Assembly (NCBI RefSeq): GCF_040802235.1
Contig: NC_133170.1
Span: forward strand, 5,595,001-5,659,000
DNA length: 64,000 bases
Origin: Manis javanica
Lineage: Eukaryota > Chordata > Mammalia > Pholidota > Manidae
Direction: 5' to 3'
Below the pieces are notes generated by a model. The model ran no database searches, had not been told where the DNA came from, and saw only the letters and a list, made by a program, of their open reading frames with translations. The position numbers and the translations under genes are program-made. This document shows, in pieces, positions 37,901 to 45,640 of this stretch (the first letter of the stretch is position 1; every line of letters starts with the position of its first letter).

Positions 37901-39587
37901 CAATAAAAAATAATTATCTACAAAATAAAATAAAATAAAATAAATAAATAAATACAAATGTCTTCTAAACTGTGGGTGTGGAACCTACTGCGTCCTATCA
38001 AAATTAAGGCTTTTCTTTCCTTAGTTTGGAAACGTAGAATTCAGTTTTTGTAGATTACATTTTCGTCAAGACACTTTTCACCAAATCTCACAAAAGCAAG
38101 TCATCAAAGTCGTGGACCTGACTGCACAGAAACTTATAACCAATTGTCCTGAAAACCTACCTTGTGTCTGGGCTGCACCTTGCGGAAGAGCAAATACAGT
38201 AAATAGAAGTTGCCGACGCTGAAGAGGAGATTTACGAATCTGAGCATTCCAATGGAGCAAACGACATGCTCGGACCATCCAAAGATCCAACTGGCAGGTT
38301 TGACCACTCCAACCGACAGCAGGTACAAGCCAGGTAACGTAGTAATCATGGGATCCCACTTAAAAAAAATCAAAGGCCGCCAATGAAGCAAAGCAAGAGG
38401 TAATACGACAGGACCAACACGAAGATCTCAAAGGACACCGACCGTTAAAACAGCAACGGGGCAGTTCAAGAAGTTATTCTGTGACACAGGAAAATAAGAC
38501 CCAGGCAGATCAGATTCTTCTCTAAAGGAAAGTTTTGCTTATAATTTTGCCTCTGCACCGCGTTGTGATTATTAAGATACCAGCAACCAGAAGGCAATTT
38601 AAAATCAATATCCGTTTTCCAAGACTTCCTCTGCAGAGAGCCTGTGTTTTGGTTCTAAAATTACAAATGCTTCAGTTTTAAAACTGATGAAACCATCCGC
38701 TTCAGCTGGGACTCTGGCAGATTTGGAGAGAAACAAGTGTTTAAAGAATTTAAACCACAGGCTCCAGAGTGACAGGTAATATGAACGAGCAGGAATTGGG
38801 CTAAATCCTCTATTTAATCCTGCAACACTCCTTATAGTAGATCCTACTGTTACTGTCATTTTTTGATGAGAAATCTGAAACTCAGAAAACGTCTTAGGCC
38901 ATGTAACTAGTCAGTAACAGAGCCAAGATTTAAAATCAGGTCTTTCTCAAACCAGACTCTCTTTCTGACCACTATTCTGTATTGCTCCATCAGAAAAGGC
39001 AGGATGTCTACTTTTTTATGTATCTATGTGTTAATTATATACTCAAACATGAGCCCACTTCTCTGTCAGTTTATCCAGAAGGTTCCCGAGACCACCAGGG
39101 ACAGGATTCGTGTAACTTTTCTTGGCGGCTGAAGACTCGCCCTGCCCGCCCTGCCCACCCGCAGCGGGGTTCGCAGACAGCTCGTGGGCGCAGCCCAAGG
39201 CCTCTAATGCCGGGATAGGGACGAAAACCTGGGGCAGCTGCTACCGGCTGCCCGGAGGGGCGGCCCCTCAGCTCCCCGCTGGCCGACCTCGAGCCCCGAT
39301 TCCCGGCAGGCAGACCTGCTTCCGTTCCCTCGCTAGCGTGTCGGCGCTGCGACGGGAGCCGGACCGCAGCGCCCGCCACATCCCGGCGCAGGGAGGCCAG
39401 GGCGAGGGGCGCCCACCTGGGAGAGCGAGAAGCGGCCCTCGCAGTAGCGCTGCGCCTGCGGCAAGTGGAAGACCTCGTCCATGTAGGGCTCCCGCAGCGC
39501 GCGGCTGAAGGCGGCGAAGAGCAGGCAGGACGCCAAGAAGGTGCAGCTCAGGGCAGCCGAGAAGTAGTAACCCTCCAGCTGCGCCAT
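27855..39587 (-). CDS. ALG10: Dol-P-Glc:Glc(2)Man(9)GlcNAc(2)-PP-Dol alpha-1,2-glucosyltransferase, three-exon gene
   Basis: The coding sequence joins exon 1 (39587-39417), exon 2 (38358-38161) and exon 3 (28910-27855) on the minus strand. This gives 57 + 66 + 351 = about 474 residues, close to the usual mammalian length of about 473. ALG10 (DIE2/ALG10 family) is a multi-pass ER membrane enzyme. It transfers glucose from dolichyl-phosphate-glucose to the Glc2Man9GlcNAc2 lipid-linked precursor, the final step before oligosaccharyltransferase. The sequence shows the N-terminal luminal acidic motif around [13 protein letters not shown] (residues 34-46), many hydrophobic membrane segments, and the conserved C-terminus ending DIQRFMW. 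Both junctions fall between codons (phase 0) and use GT-AG. No stop or frameshift was found, so this looks like a functional gene and not one of the processed copies known in some genomes. Human has two paralogues (ALG10, ALG10B), and I cannot tell which is the direct counterpart. Intron 1 is about 1.06 kb. Intron 2 is about 9.25 kb, mostly filled by one L1. Confidence 0.96.
28921..29849. other. ALG10 intron 2, proximal to exon 3
   Basis: Intronic AT-rich sequence between the exon 3 acceptor and a MIR. A GC-richer patch at 29600-29800 could be an old MLT-like relic but lacks clear landmarks. No exon-like frame. Confidence 0.5.
29850..30060 (-). repeat. MIR SINE in ALG10 intron 2
   Basis: Reverse-oriented relative to the plus strand: ATATTTACTGAGTTATTCTA, CAGGCACTATTCTAAGCACC, TATGAGGTAGAATCTGTATT, TTCCCATTTAAGAGATGAAG and ACACAGAGACAC, in the standard antisense MIR order. 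Confidence 0.8.
30236..30249. repeat. Target-site duplication, left copy
   Basis: The 14-mer TAAATACAAATGTC directly precedes the start of the L1 5' untranslated region and is repeated exactly at 37949-37962. It marks the integration site of the composite L1 in ALG10 intron 2. Confidence 0.85.
30250..31025 (+). promoter_or_regulatory. LINE-1 5' untranslated region / internal promoter
   Basis: About 776 bases between the left target-site duplication and the ORF1 start, GC-richer than its surroundings around 30400-30850. The first 25 bases contain CCAACATGGCGGCG, which resembles the YY1-type site at the start of many mammalian L1s (core ATGGCGGC). By analogy it would drive sense transcription across the element. 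No activity can be inferred from sequence alone. Confidence 0.65.
31026..31886 (+). CDS. LINE-1 ORF1 protein (RNA-binding chaperone), intact
   Basis: An uninterrupted 286-residue frame. ORF1p forms trimers that coat L1 RNA and act as a nucleic-acid chaperone. Visible parts are a variable N-terminus (1-39), a charged coiled-coil stretch (about 40-118, rich in E, K, Q and L), an RRM-like domain starting at NNIRIIGVP (122-130), and a C-terminal domain with the ARREW motif (225-229), [10 protein letters not shown] (244-253) and the ending [10 protein letters not shown]. It is shorter than human ORF1p (338), mainly in the coiled-coil part, which varies between mammals. Its intact state contrasts with the decayed ORF2 downstream. 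The start codon is the only ATG giving the whole domain series. Confidence 0.9.
   Translation: MKRQKNMIQTRLTQTASASAPSSPEKEPGEIDLTSLPEKEFKTKVITMLMDLQRNMQELRKENTEIKQALEGLQNTMDEMQETINGLENREQERREADAERDKRISRNERILRELSDQSKQNNIRIIGVPEEKEREKGIESVFEEIIAKNFPKLGEEMASQTTEVHRTPMTRDPGRATPRHIIIKMAKIKDKDKVLKAAREKKKVTYKGKPIRLSSNFSTESLQARREWHDKLNAMKQKGLEPRLLYPARISFKYEGGIKQFPDKQKLREFASHKPLLQGILQGLL
32083..35886 (+). pseudogene. LINE-1 ORF2 (endonuclease / reverse transcriptase), disrupted
   Basis: Homology runs from [18 protein letters not shown] at the endonuclease start to the last codons near 35886, but the frame is broken repeatedly. In-frame stops are seen at 32482-32484, 32729-32731, 33083-33085, 34140-34142, 34626-34628 and 35319-35321. 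Frame changes occur near 32645, near 34100 (just before the reverse-transcriptase active site) and near 35693. Recognisable pieces include the endonuclease QETHLKPKD, the RT fingers region with [11 protein letters not shown] (near 33490), [18 protein letters not shown] (near 33625), the FADDM active-site box (near 34157), and the C-terminal cysteine motif [18 protein letters not shown] (near 35450). Full mammalian ORF2 is about 1,275 residues, and this copy has nearly full length in DNA. No functional protein can be made. Confidence 0.9.
35887..36160 (+). other. LINE-1 3' untranslated region, proximal part with G-rich tract
   Basis: Directly follows ORF2. A purine- and G-rich stretch at about 35950-36065 has many runs of three or more G, capable in principle of G-quadruplex formation and typical of L1 3' untranslated regions. 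A conserved-looking L1 segment follows (GATGGACAGTGACCG near 36117). Recognisable L1 sequence stops around 36155-36165. Confidence 0.75.
36255..36794 (+). CDS. Retroviral Env transmembrane-subunit fragment, open frame
   Basis: A 179-residue open frame. The first 30 or so residues do not resemble Env and are probably out-of-frame or junction sequence. From about residue 38 it resembles the transmembrane subunit of gammaretrovirus-like envelopes: a leucine/glutamate heptad region (51-71), a region matching the position of the immunosuppressive-like segment (about 70-85), a disulfide motif with cysteines at 87 and 95 (CX7C; the usual doubled second cysteine is absent), a tryptophan-rich pre-membrane stretch (W128, W131, W134, W136), a hydrophobic membrane span (about 136-147) and a short cytoplasmic tail. 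The surface subunit, furin site and fusion peptide are missing, so it cannot be a complete envelope protein. I cannot assign the retrovirus family precisely. Confidence 0.6.
   Translation: MPEDDHQKTPTRSMHCYRCRCTHPPVPGLAMGMKKEISKLACAYSKTTNSTGSILLELNQELGEVQIVALQNLTTTDYLLLKEHMGCEQSPGMGCFNLSDFSQTVQVQLDNIHCIIDKFSQMPKVPNWFSWFHWRWLVIIGMLWLCNCTRIMLMCGRNLISSLKPIHAYVTLQEDMSKK
37370..37381 (+). other. Retroviral polypurine tract
   Basis: The purine run AAAGAGAGAAA lies immediately before a TG that begins LTR-like sequence. This is the expected arrangement of the plus-strand primer site at an env/3'-LTR boundary. Confidence 0.6.
37382..37701 (+). repeat. Partial 3' LTR (U3 and R up to the polyadenylation site)
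   Basis: About 320 bases starting TGTGGTATCC directly after the polypurine tract and ending at the polyadenylation point. It contains the AATAAA signal near its end and a short direct repeat (ATGTAAGAA-like units near 37525-37560). It stops at the poly(A), so U5 is absent, consistent with an RNA-derived copy. Confidence 0.6.
37678..37683 (+). terminator. Retroviral polyadenylation signal AATAAA
   Basis: This hexamer lies 18 bases before the 13-A tract at 37702-37714, a normal cleavage distance. It explains the poly(A) as a true 3' end of a retroviral transcript. Confidence 0.7.
37702..37714 (+). repeat. Internal poly(A) tract
   Basis: Thirteen consecutive adenines closing the retroviral block. 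The tract is internal to the L1, since recognisable L1 3' sequence continues to its right. Confidence 0.8.
37715..37948 (+). repeat. LINE-1 3' terminal segment with A-rich tail
   Basis: Matches the characteristic 3' end of laurasiatherian L1s, with the landmark GTTGTACACCTGAAACTAAT (37856-37875) and then TCAATAAAAAATAA (37900-37913). It ends in a (AAAAT)n/(AAAT)n tail at about 37921-37948, next to the right target-site duplication. Confidence 0.8.
37949..37962. repeat. Target-site duplication, right copy
   Basis: An exact copy of the 14-mer at 30236-30249, placed immediately after the A-rich (AAAAT/AAAT) tail of the L1. Its AT-rich left edge merges with the tail, so the true duplication could be a few bases shorter. 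Confidence 0.85.
38161..38358 (-). CDS. ALG10: ALG10 coding exon 2
   Basis: A 198-base exon encoding 66 residues from [10 protein letters not shown] to KVQPRHK. The acceptor is a T-rich tract ending in AAG just above 38358. The donor GTAGGT begins at 38160. Both ends are phase 0, so the exon joins in frame to SLSQ of exon 1 and to ASSSIQR of exon 3. It encodes a luminal loop with the family's conserved [10 protein letters not shown] stretch and two hydrophobic segments. Translation runs on for some codons past both splice sites, but those extensions are intronic and do not match the family. Confidence 0.95.
38830..38990 (-). repeat. MIR SINE fragment in ALG10 intron 1
   Basis: Antisense MIR pattern: GATGAGAAATCTGAAACTCAG, then GGCCATGTAACTAGTCAG and AGAGCCAAGATTTAAAATC. 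Confidence 0.7.
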
Positions 39588-39990
39588 GCTCGACCCCGAA
39601 GCCGCCGCCCAGGAACCCAGTCCTGGAGAGAAGGTGCCAGCTTCCGGAGCCTGGATCGTCGAGCTTATAACTGGCTCGAAATGGGCGCGCAAGGCGGGAC
39701 TGGCCGGACGGGACCGCGCTGAGCCGGAAGGCAAAGGCTGCCGGGAGAGCGCGGACCGCGAGCTTCCGGAAGGGTCGGGTCGTTGTTTCCCGAGGACGAG
39801 ATTAGGTAACGGACCGGGCTGCTGCGCTGTCAATCATGTGGCGCGGGGCGCACTGAGTGGCCAGAGCCGCAGGGAGGGGCGGGCTCCGGCGGCCCGCGGC
39901 TAGGGAGAGGCTTGGCCGGACGCTTTGAAAGGAAAACCGCGGTTTACATCCGCAAAGCACTTTCGCCTTTGTTCCTGCTCGTCCCCATCC
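39110..39990 (-). promoter_or_regulatory. CpG island / ALG10 promoter region
   Basis: GC content and CpG dinucleotide density rise sharply here against an AT-rich background. The island covers ALG10 exon 1, the start of intron 1 and the upstream flank. I see no obvious TATA box close upstream of the start codon, which fits a housekeeping CpG-island promoter. The island continues about 400 bases upstream of the ATG. A promoter in the opposite direction is possible, but I recognise no gene to the right. Confidence 0.8.
39417..39587 (-). CDS. ALG10: ALG10 coding exon 1
   Basis: Starts at the ATG whose complement lies at 39585-39587 and encodes 57 residues, beginning [10 protein letters not shown] and ending GRFSLSQ. 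The exon closes on a CAG codon followed by the donor GTGGGC (39416 leftward), leaving phase 0. It carries the first membrane helix (about residues 8-29) and then the conserved acidic luminal motif with D37, E38 and H41, the region thought to be catalytic in this family. The start is chosen because the protein matches the family N-terminus. The frame is also open upstream of the ATG, but that extension does not resemble ALG10. The exon lies inside the CpG island. Confidence 0.95.
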
Positions 39991-41149
39991 CTTACCAGCA
40001 GAGGGCGCCATCTCCCCACGTTTGCAATGGCCACTTAGATTTGCACATTTACCCCCGGTTACTGGTTTTCTTTCAAGTGAACTAAATTACTAAAACCTGC
40101 AATTCCAAAACATTTGATCTCTTTAACTTTGGAGGGTGGGAGGGAAGCATTGATTGTGGAGGCTAAGATTGAGACTTTCAGGGTAAAATGCAAACCAAGA
40201 GAAATTCTTCACTGCTCAATGAATTTAATTAGGGGATGTTTTGCGTTGAAAGCATATGCTTTCAAATGTCGATACTCTCGAATAGGGTTTTAGCTAAATC
40301 CTCATTCATAGTCCACTCTGATTGCCACGGTACGGTATGGGAGTTGGGGACTAATTATTTTAGGATTTGGGGTATTTGAGATAAGGAAGGCTGCTTTGTG
40401 CCTGTAAATTTGATTCTCGTTAATCTCCCTATTGCAGCATTCTGCTTTTCCTTCTAAGTCATAAGCATCTTATTGGGTGGCACGATGCATCACTTTTCTT
40501 TGCAGTCCCCCAAAACGGCTTTCACATATTAAGTTCTTAAATTTGTAGACTTTTACAGGTGGCGTAGACTTCACACATTTCCTGTATTGGAAGTTAAGGG
40601 AAGGAGGTGAGAATAAGTGTTTGAAGAACACAGAAGATAAATAACGTCCTGTAATTTTGCCTTGAGCAGAGTTGGCAATGTTTTGTAGAAAAATGACTTA
40701 TTGGACTGAGGTTGTCTTTGGTGCGGCTACATCAGAAAGAGTCAGGTTTTGTTTAAAGTTGCAAATCTCAGGGTTCTCAGTTCAGCCCTTTCTCTGGGTA
40801 AGAGCTCTCCCAGTTTGGGCAGGACTGTCAGATTAAATTGACTGCCTCCTTATTCAGTCTCTGCTATTTCCTCATTAATAAGAAGGGCAGCAGGTGAATA
40901 AGGGGGAGGGGCATATTTAAAGCTCTGGAAACAAAAAGCATGTCATGTGCTTTTTGTGATGTTTATCTTTGTTTTCTTTGTTATTTCCCATTTTATTATT
41001 GATTCCATGCTGTACTTACCTATTTGAGATCATGTCCAGATGGTCAGCCTTCTAGAAGGTTGTAAGTTCTACGGATAATTGGCCCCAGACCCCATGACTT
41101 GCTCGGTTGTGATACACAAGCTGCAGAGGAGGGGAAATAGCATTTCCCG
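39991..41149. other. Upstream flank of ALG10, no gene recognised
   Basis: Unique-looking sequence leaving the CpG island. No open frame with recognisable content and no divergent gene found. Confidence 0.5.
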
Positions 41150-41600
41150 CTACTCTTTTAAGTTCTCAACTGGGTCCTCTGTAATAAAAGACAGACTGAC
41201 AAGAGAAACTATGCAATTTATTTAATATGTTTTACGGAGGCAGGAGACTTCTTAAGGAAGTGAAGACCCGCAGAAACAATTCAACCTGAGAATTTTTATG
41301 CTAGGGTTGAGGGGGAGTGAAAAGCGGAGGAAGGATATGGGACAAAGGTATGAGATCTGTGTACTGAACTGGAGGAAACTCAGCGAGCCCTGTTCATTCA
41401 GATTTCTCTGTATCCCTTTGAGTTCAGAAACAAGGATGCTTCCATCCTCTGCATGTAGAGAGGTTTTATAACCTGCTTTATTGTAAGATCAGAAGACCGT
41501 CCTGCACAGGTCATTTCTCAGATTCCTTCAGCTTGAAACATTCAATAGGCCATGGTGACGTATTTTGGGCTAGTGTGCCCTGCAGCCTACTAACCTTCCC
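41150..41600 (-). repeat. LTR-like relic (family uncertain)
   Basis: The plus strand reads GTAATAAAAGACAGACTGAC followed by AACTATGCAATTTATTTAAT and a purine-rich body, a layout seen in antisense mammalian LTRs. The orientation and family are tentative. Confidence 0.3.
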
Positions 41601-41729
41601 TAGAAATATGGGCATTTTTTGAAGGTAGTCGAAGCCCAGACATTTATGCTCTACGTTTCTCTCCATACGAGTAGCCACCAAGAGCTTACCTTAAATATCT
41701 GACCCCTACATTTATCCCACACACCCCCA

Positions 41730-41900
41730 TAAGGTAATTGAAAAACTTCAAGGAGAATTTGGATTTTAGAACTGTTAAGGAGCTTCATTAATAATCTACT
41801 TCATTTTTCTCAGAAGAACCTGAAATTAAAATAAGTGATTTACCTGAAAACATATAGGCAATTAGTAACAAAACCCTGGGTAGAAATTGTAACATCAGCC
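41730..41900 (-). repeat. MIR SINE fragment
   Basis: A degraded antisense MIR: TTCTCAGAAGAACCTGAAATT, GTGATTTACCTGAAAACATA, then TTAGTAACAAAACCCTGGG. Confidence 0.5.
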
Positions 41901-43334
41901 TAAGAGTAGTAAAATAGCCCTACTGCGTTATGGTTTAAAACAGTCTCCAGTGTATACAGAAGGTTTCGTTAGTCCCAATAACCTCATATTTACATTTTAT
42001 GTCCTTGTGTTTCTATCCACCAAACTGAAAACACAGTTGTGTTATTTTTAATGTTTACCTTGCAGATTACTTGTATCAAAATCTGCTGGGAACTTTGTAA
42101 AAAACAGAACAAAACAAAACACTAGATTAGAGGTACCATCTCAAACCACTATATAATAATAATCTTCAGATTTGGACACCATCAGTGGGAACCATTGACT
42201 AAGAATGCTGAGAAACCCTATTGGTCCAAAAGAGGTCTTCACAGAGAACTTTTTGTTGGTGAATTACTTTTACTATCTACAAATTAAGGAGGTCATTGTC
42301 ATTTGCCCACTTTTAGATGACCACATTTCCAACAACCTACACACGCTTTTCCAAGGTTTGCCACTAAATAAGACCTCACAATAAAATAGCTATCTCTGGG
42401 GATTTTAATGAAATATGTTATATTTTATTAGGTTTATCTTTTAAAACTGCATCACCATTAATATTCGCTTTATATTCTGTGTTATGGATTCGAATCCCAA
42501 TATTCCACAGATGTTTATTTTGTGAAAAAGAGTCAGCACTATAATGGGGAATTCCATCACCACTGAACATGAATTAAGTTCACTGTTTTGTGTTTAGCTA
42601 CTTGAATTACGATATAAGCAGGTACGGCAAAAAGTGGGGGATGGGGGGCAATTTCTGCCAGAGTTCTGAAGACAGTATGCACAAGAAATAAATCTTTGTT
42701 GGTTTAAACCATGAAGATTTTGTATTTATTACTGTCATAGCCCATTCTGATTAATTCTGACATTCTTAATTTGATGAACTCACATAATACATCCATTCTG
42801 AACAGTGAGTTTCCCTTAAGGTCATGATCCTAATAACTGCGAAATTTAAGTACTCTCTGACTTTGAAGTGATAATCCAGACACCATCCTTCTCCTATTAA
42901 GCCCTTTTTCGATTGCTGCTGAACCCAAACACTGACCACTTAAGAGTCATAATGATCGCTTATCAGGTCGTGGTGACAATTAGTTCTAGCTCCTTCCTGA
43001 AGGATCTTGCACCTTGGGGGAAAAACAGGTAACATCCAATATGCAACTCTGGCCTTGATTCGATCAATCAATGAAGAAAAACAAATAAATTTTAAAACTA
43101 ACCAAGATTTAATCAATCAATTAATGAAAAAGAAAACAAACACAAAATTTTGGCATAAAAGCATTAGCTGGTGTTTTAGCTTTTTACAGCAAATATCTTA
43201 GAGATCTGATGTAGAATGACTAATCTCTCAGATCTGATGGAAACTCAGTTTTAGCCTTGGAAATTCCTGGAAAATACTTAGACCCAATTTATATCATGTA
43301 ACCCAAAGCAAAACTTTGTAAATATCCTTTATAA
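41901..43334. other. Intergenic, no gene recognised
   Basis: AT-rich. A possible MER5-like trace lies at about 42070-42220. No coding content. Confidence 0.4.
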
Positions 43335-43555
43335 CAGTGGATCTTACAGTGTGGTCTCTGGACCAGCAGCATTCACATTTCCTGGGAACCTATCAGAAAT
43401 AGAAATTATTCAGCAGTGCCTTAGACTTACTGAAACAGAAATCTGGGAATGGGACCAAGCAACCTGTGTTTCAGCATTTCATTTACTAATCAGTTTATGA
43501 TGCTCTTAAGTTCCCAGGTGTACCTGGTGCACGTTAAAATCTGAGAACACTGCAG
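43335..43555 (+). mobile_element. MER5A-type hAT-Charlie element
   Basis: A nearly full nonautonomous DNA transposon copy: CAGTGTGGTCTCTGGACCAG (43348), CAGCATTCACATTTCCTGGG, CTTAGACTTACTGAAACAGA, CAAGCAACCTGTGTTTCAGC and the terminal AAATCTGAGAACACTGCAG. Confidence 0.85.
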
Positions 43556-45640
43556 TTCTTTGCGATGCCCCTGCTTTTCTGGCCACCTGTGCTGTTTGTC
43601 ACCTCTCTTTTCTTTGTTTTGTTTTGTTTTTTTTCATGTTTTTTTTCTCATGGAGAGAACTTGGTGTCTCCAATTCCTCATCTCCAGGCTTTACCCTTTT
43701 GAAAAACGCAAAGCTCATGGCAAAGCAACACAGGAAACTCCTTCGTCCTCAGCAGGTGGAGAGGAGGAATTTAAATACTTACCTTAAACATTTTCTGTCA
43801 TATATATTCATATTCAGACACATCGAATTTGTCCTTTAAAATGTATCAATGTGAAGAGAAACTTCACTTTTTGAAAGAAATGAGTAGCTGGAACAATAGT
43901 CTAACATCTGCTGCTGCCAGTTAAGTGAGAAACATTCCAGGGAAAATAAATGTCATGACGGCCATTGCCTTATACTATATAAAATTTAAGAGAATCACAA
44001 ATTGATTATTGAATGAATTGCCTATTATATCAATGAAATTGCAGTCCCATAAGTCAACTAAAGTGAAAAGTTAGAAAAGAAGACATCGATTTATAATTTT
44101 ATGTTTCTAATACATATAGTAATATGATCTTGCTAATTTAAAAATGTCAGGCTTTGGACTGAGATTTGTATTATAATTGTATTATTATTGAAGAGATGCT
44201 CATCCAAGTTCATGTGAAATACTGAAAAAGGTTTCAGTTTTCTTATCTCCCTGTTGGTGTGAGAGGCCGAGTCAGAGGGGGGCATGGGCACCCTAAGGCT
44301 GATCATTGGGTGCTCTGTACCAGGTGAAAGTTGGCATGTGTTCAAATATTGTTCTTGAATTATTTGTACGATATTAATTTAGTGAGACCAGAGACAACCT
44401 GAATTTTCATTCATCAAATTTAAATGCAGAAACCTCATTCAGTTTTCATTTGCACCAGGCAAAGAGGAGATGCAGTTCTTGTTTAGTATTGTTTCCTGAA
44501 CGAGACAACAAAACTATGGTAAAGGATTTACAATTATTTAATACAATTAAATGAAATACTACAATGTTTATTACTGTCTCAAAATTGTACTTTCTGTAAC
44601 TGTCAAGGTTTGGGGACTGATAATACATCTGTGCAAAAACATTTGAGATAGTTCTGTGCAGTAAGAAAGTGATGTCTCAAAACTTTATTTCCACTAGAGG
44701 GTGCTGACAGCTTCAGCAGAATCAGGACCAATGTGTTCTCTTTCCTAAACTGATTCCAGTAATGTCTTAGCCGCCCCATCAGCACTCAGATATCCCCTAA
44801 CCAGACTGCCACTCAGGATGGTTGTATTTGCAGGTTTGGAAGTTCATTATTTTCAATGTTAATATCCATTACTATTATTTTTTGTATTGGAGGCATCATG
44901 TAAGTGTCATATTATCATGCAAGAAATATTGGGGGCAGGTGAGAGGCTGGGAAGAGCCTGACAGAGATGCAGATGTGTAGAGGGTGACTGGCTGACACTA
45001 GGGGACAACAACACATCTCGCCCCTTCCTGGATGCTTCGGTCAACTGCACTGACCCGAGCTCCTCCTTCCCACTATGAGCCTAGTGCCGAGAGACACAGC
45101 AGTTCAGTGCTGTGCTGAGGCTGAGGCTTGGAGGAGGGAGCCTGAGGTGCAGGCTTGGCTGCTGGAAGTTGGGTGTGGAGCAGCAACACCGCGAGAAAAC
45201 CCTCGGCACCCACGCTCGGCACGGCAAAAGCAGGCCACTGTTTGAACCGAAGTCTGTGGTGCGTCTTCATGTGCGTGCATCTTGATCACATGACCTAAGC
45301 ATACATTTCTATATATACCTAGGATTGTAATTGCAGCCTCATAAACCCGTGTATTTCTAGTTTAAATATGGCAAATCCTGGGGTGGTAGGGACTTCGTTC
45401 CCACGCCATGCAGATTCAAGCAGACACTGGACGCCAGGTGACCCTGGCCTTGGGAGTTGGCAGGGGACCCGCCCTGTGCCGAGCAGGAGTTAATGAGCTT
45501 CCCTTTCCTGCCTCTGCTCTGCCTTGTGCCCTGCTGCCTGCACGGCAGCTGCCATTCCCTGCTATTCTCACTTCAATGAATTCCTTCCTTGCTTTTCACT
45601 CTGACTTCCCTGCATCTCTGCACTGAATTTCTTCCCAACA
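43556..45640. other. Intergenic, no gene recognised
   Basis: A T-rich tract lies at 43620-43650. GC-richer sequence at 44940-45260 and 45390-45560 has frames on both strands but no recognisable domain. Confidence 0.45.

Larger units (their letters stand above)
30250..37948 (+). mobile_element. Full-length-start LINE-1 with a retroviral insert in its 3' untranslated region
   Basis: A 7.7-kb non-LTR retrotransposon antisense to ALG10 within intron 2. In order: 5' untranslated region (30250-31025), intact ORF1 (31026-31886), broken ORF2 (about 32083-35886), G-rich 3' untranslated sequence (to about 36160), endogenous-retrovirus 3' sequence with its own poly(A) (about 36160-37714), and an L1 3' end with an A-rich tail (37715-37948). 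A perfect 14-bp target-site duplication encloses everything. The element begins GGGAAGGCAGAGCC, like a genuine L1 5' end, so it is not 5'-truncated. It can no longer move by itself because ORF2 is interrupted many times. Confidence 0.9.

Noticed and set aside
39071-39903. Several long frames on both strands in the CpG island
   Set aside because: They follow from high GC content and few stop codons. Only the minus-strand frame from 39587 to 39417 matches a protein family (ALG10 exon 1).
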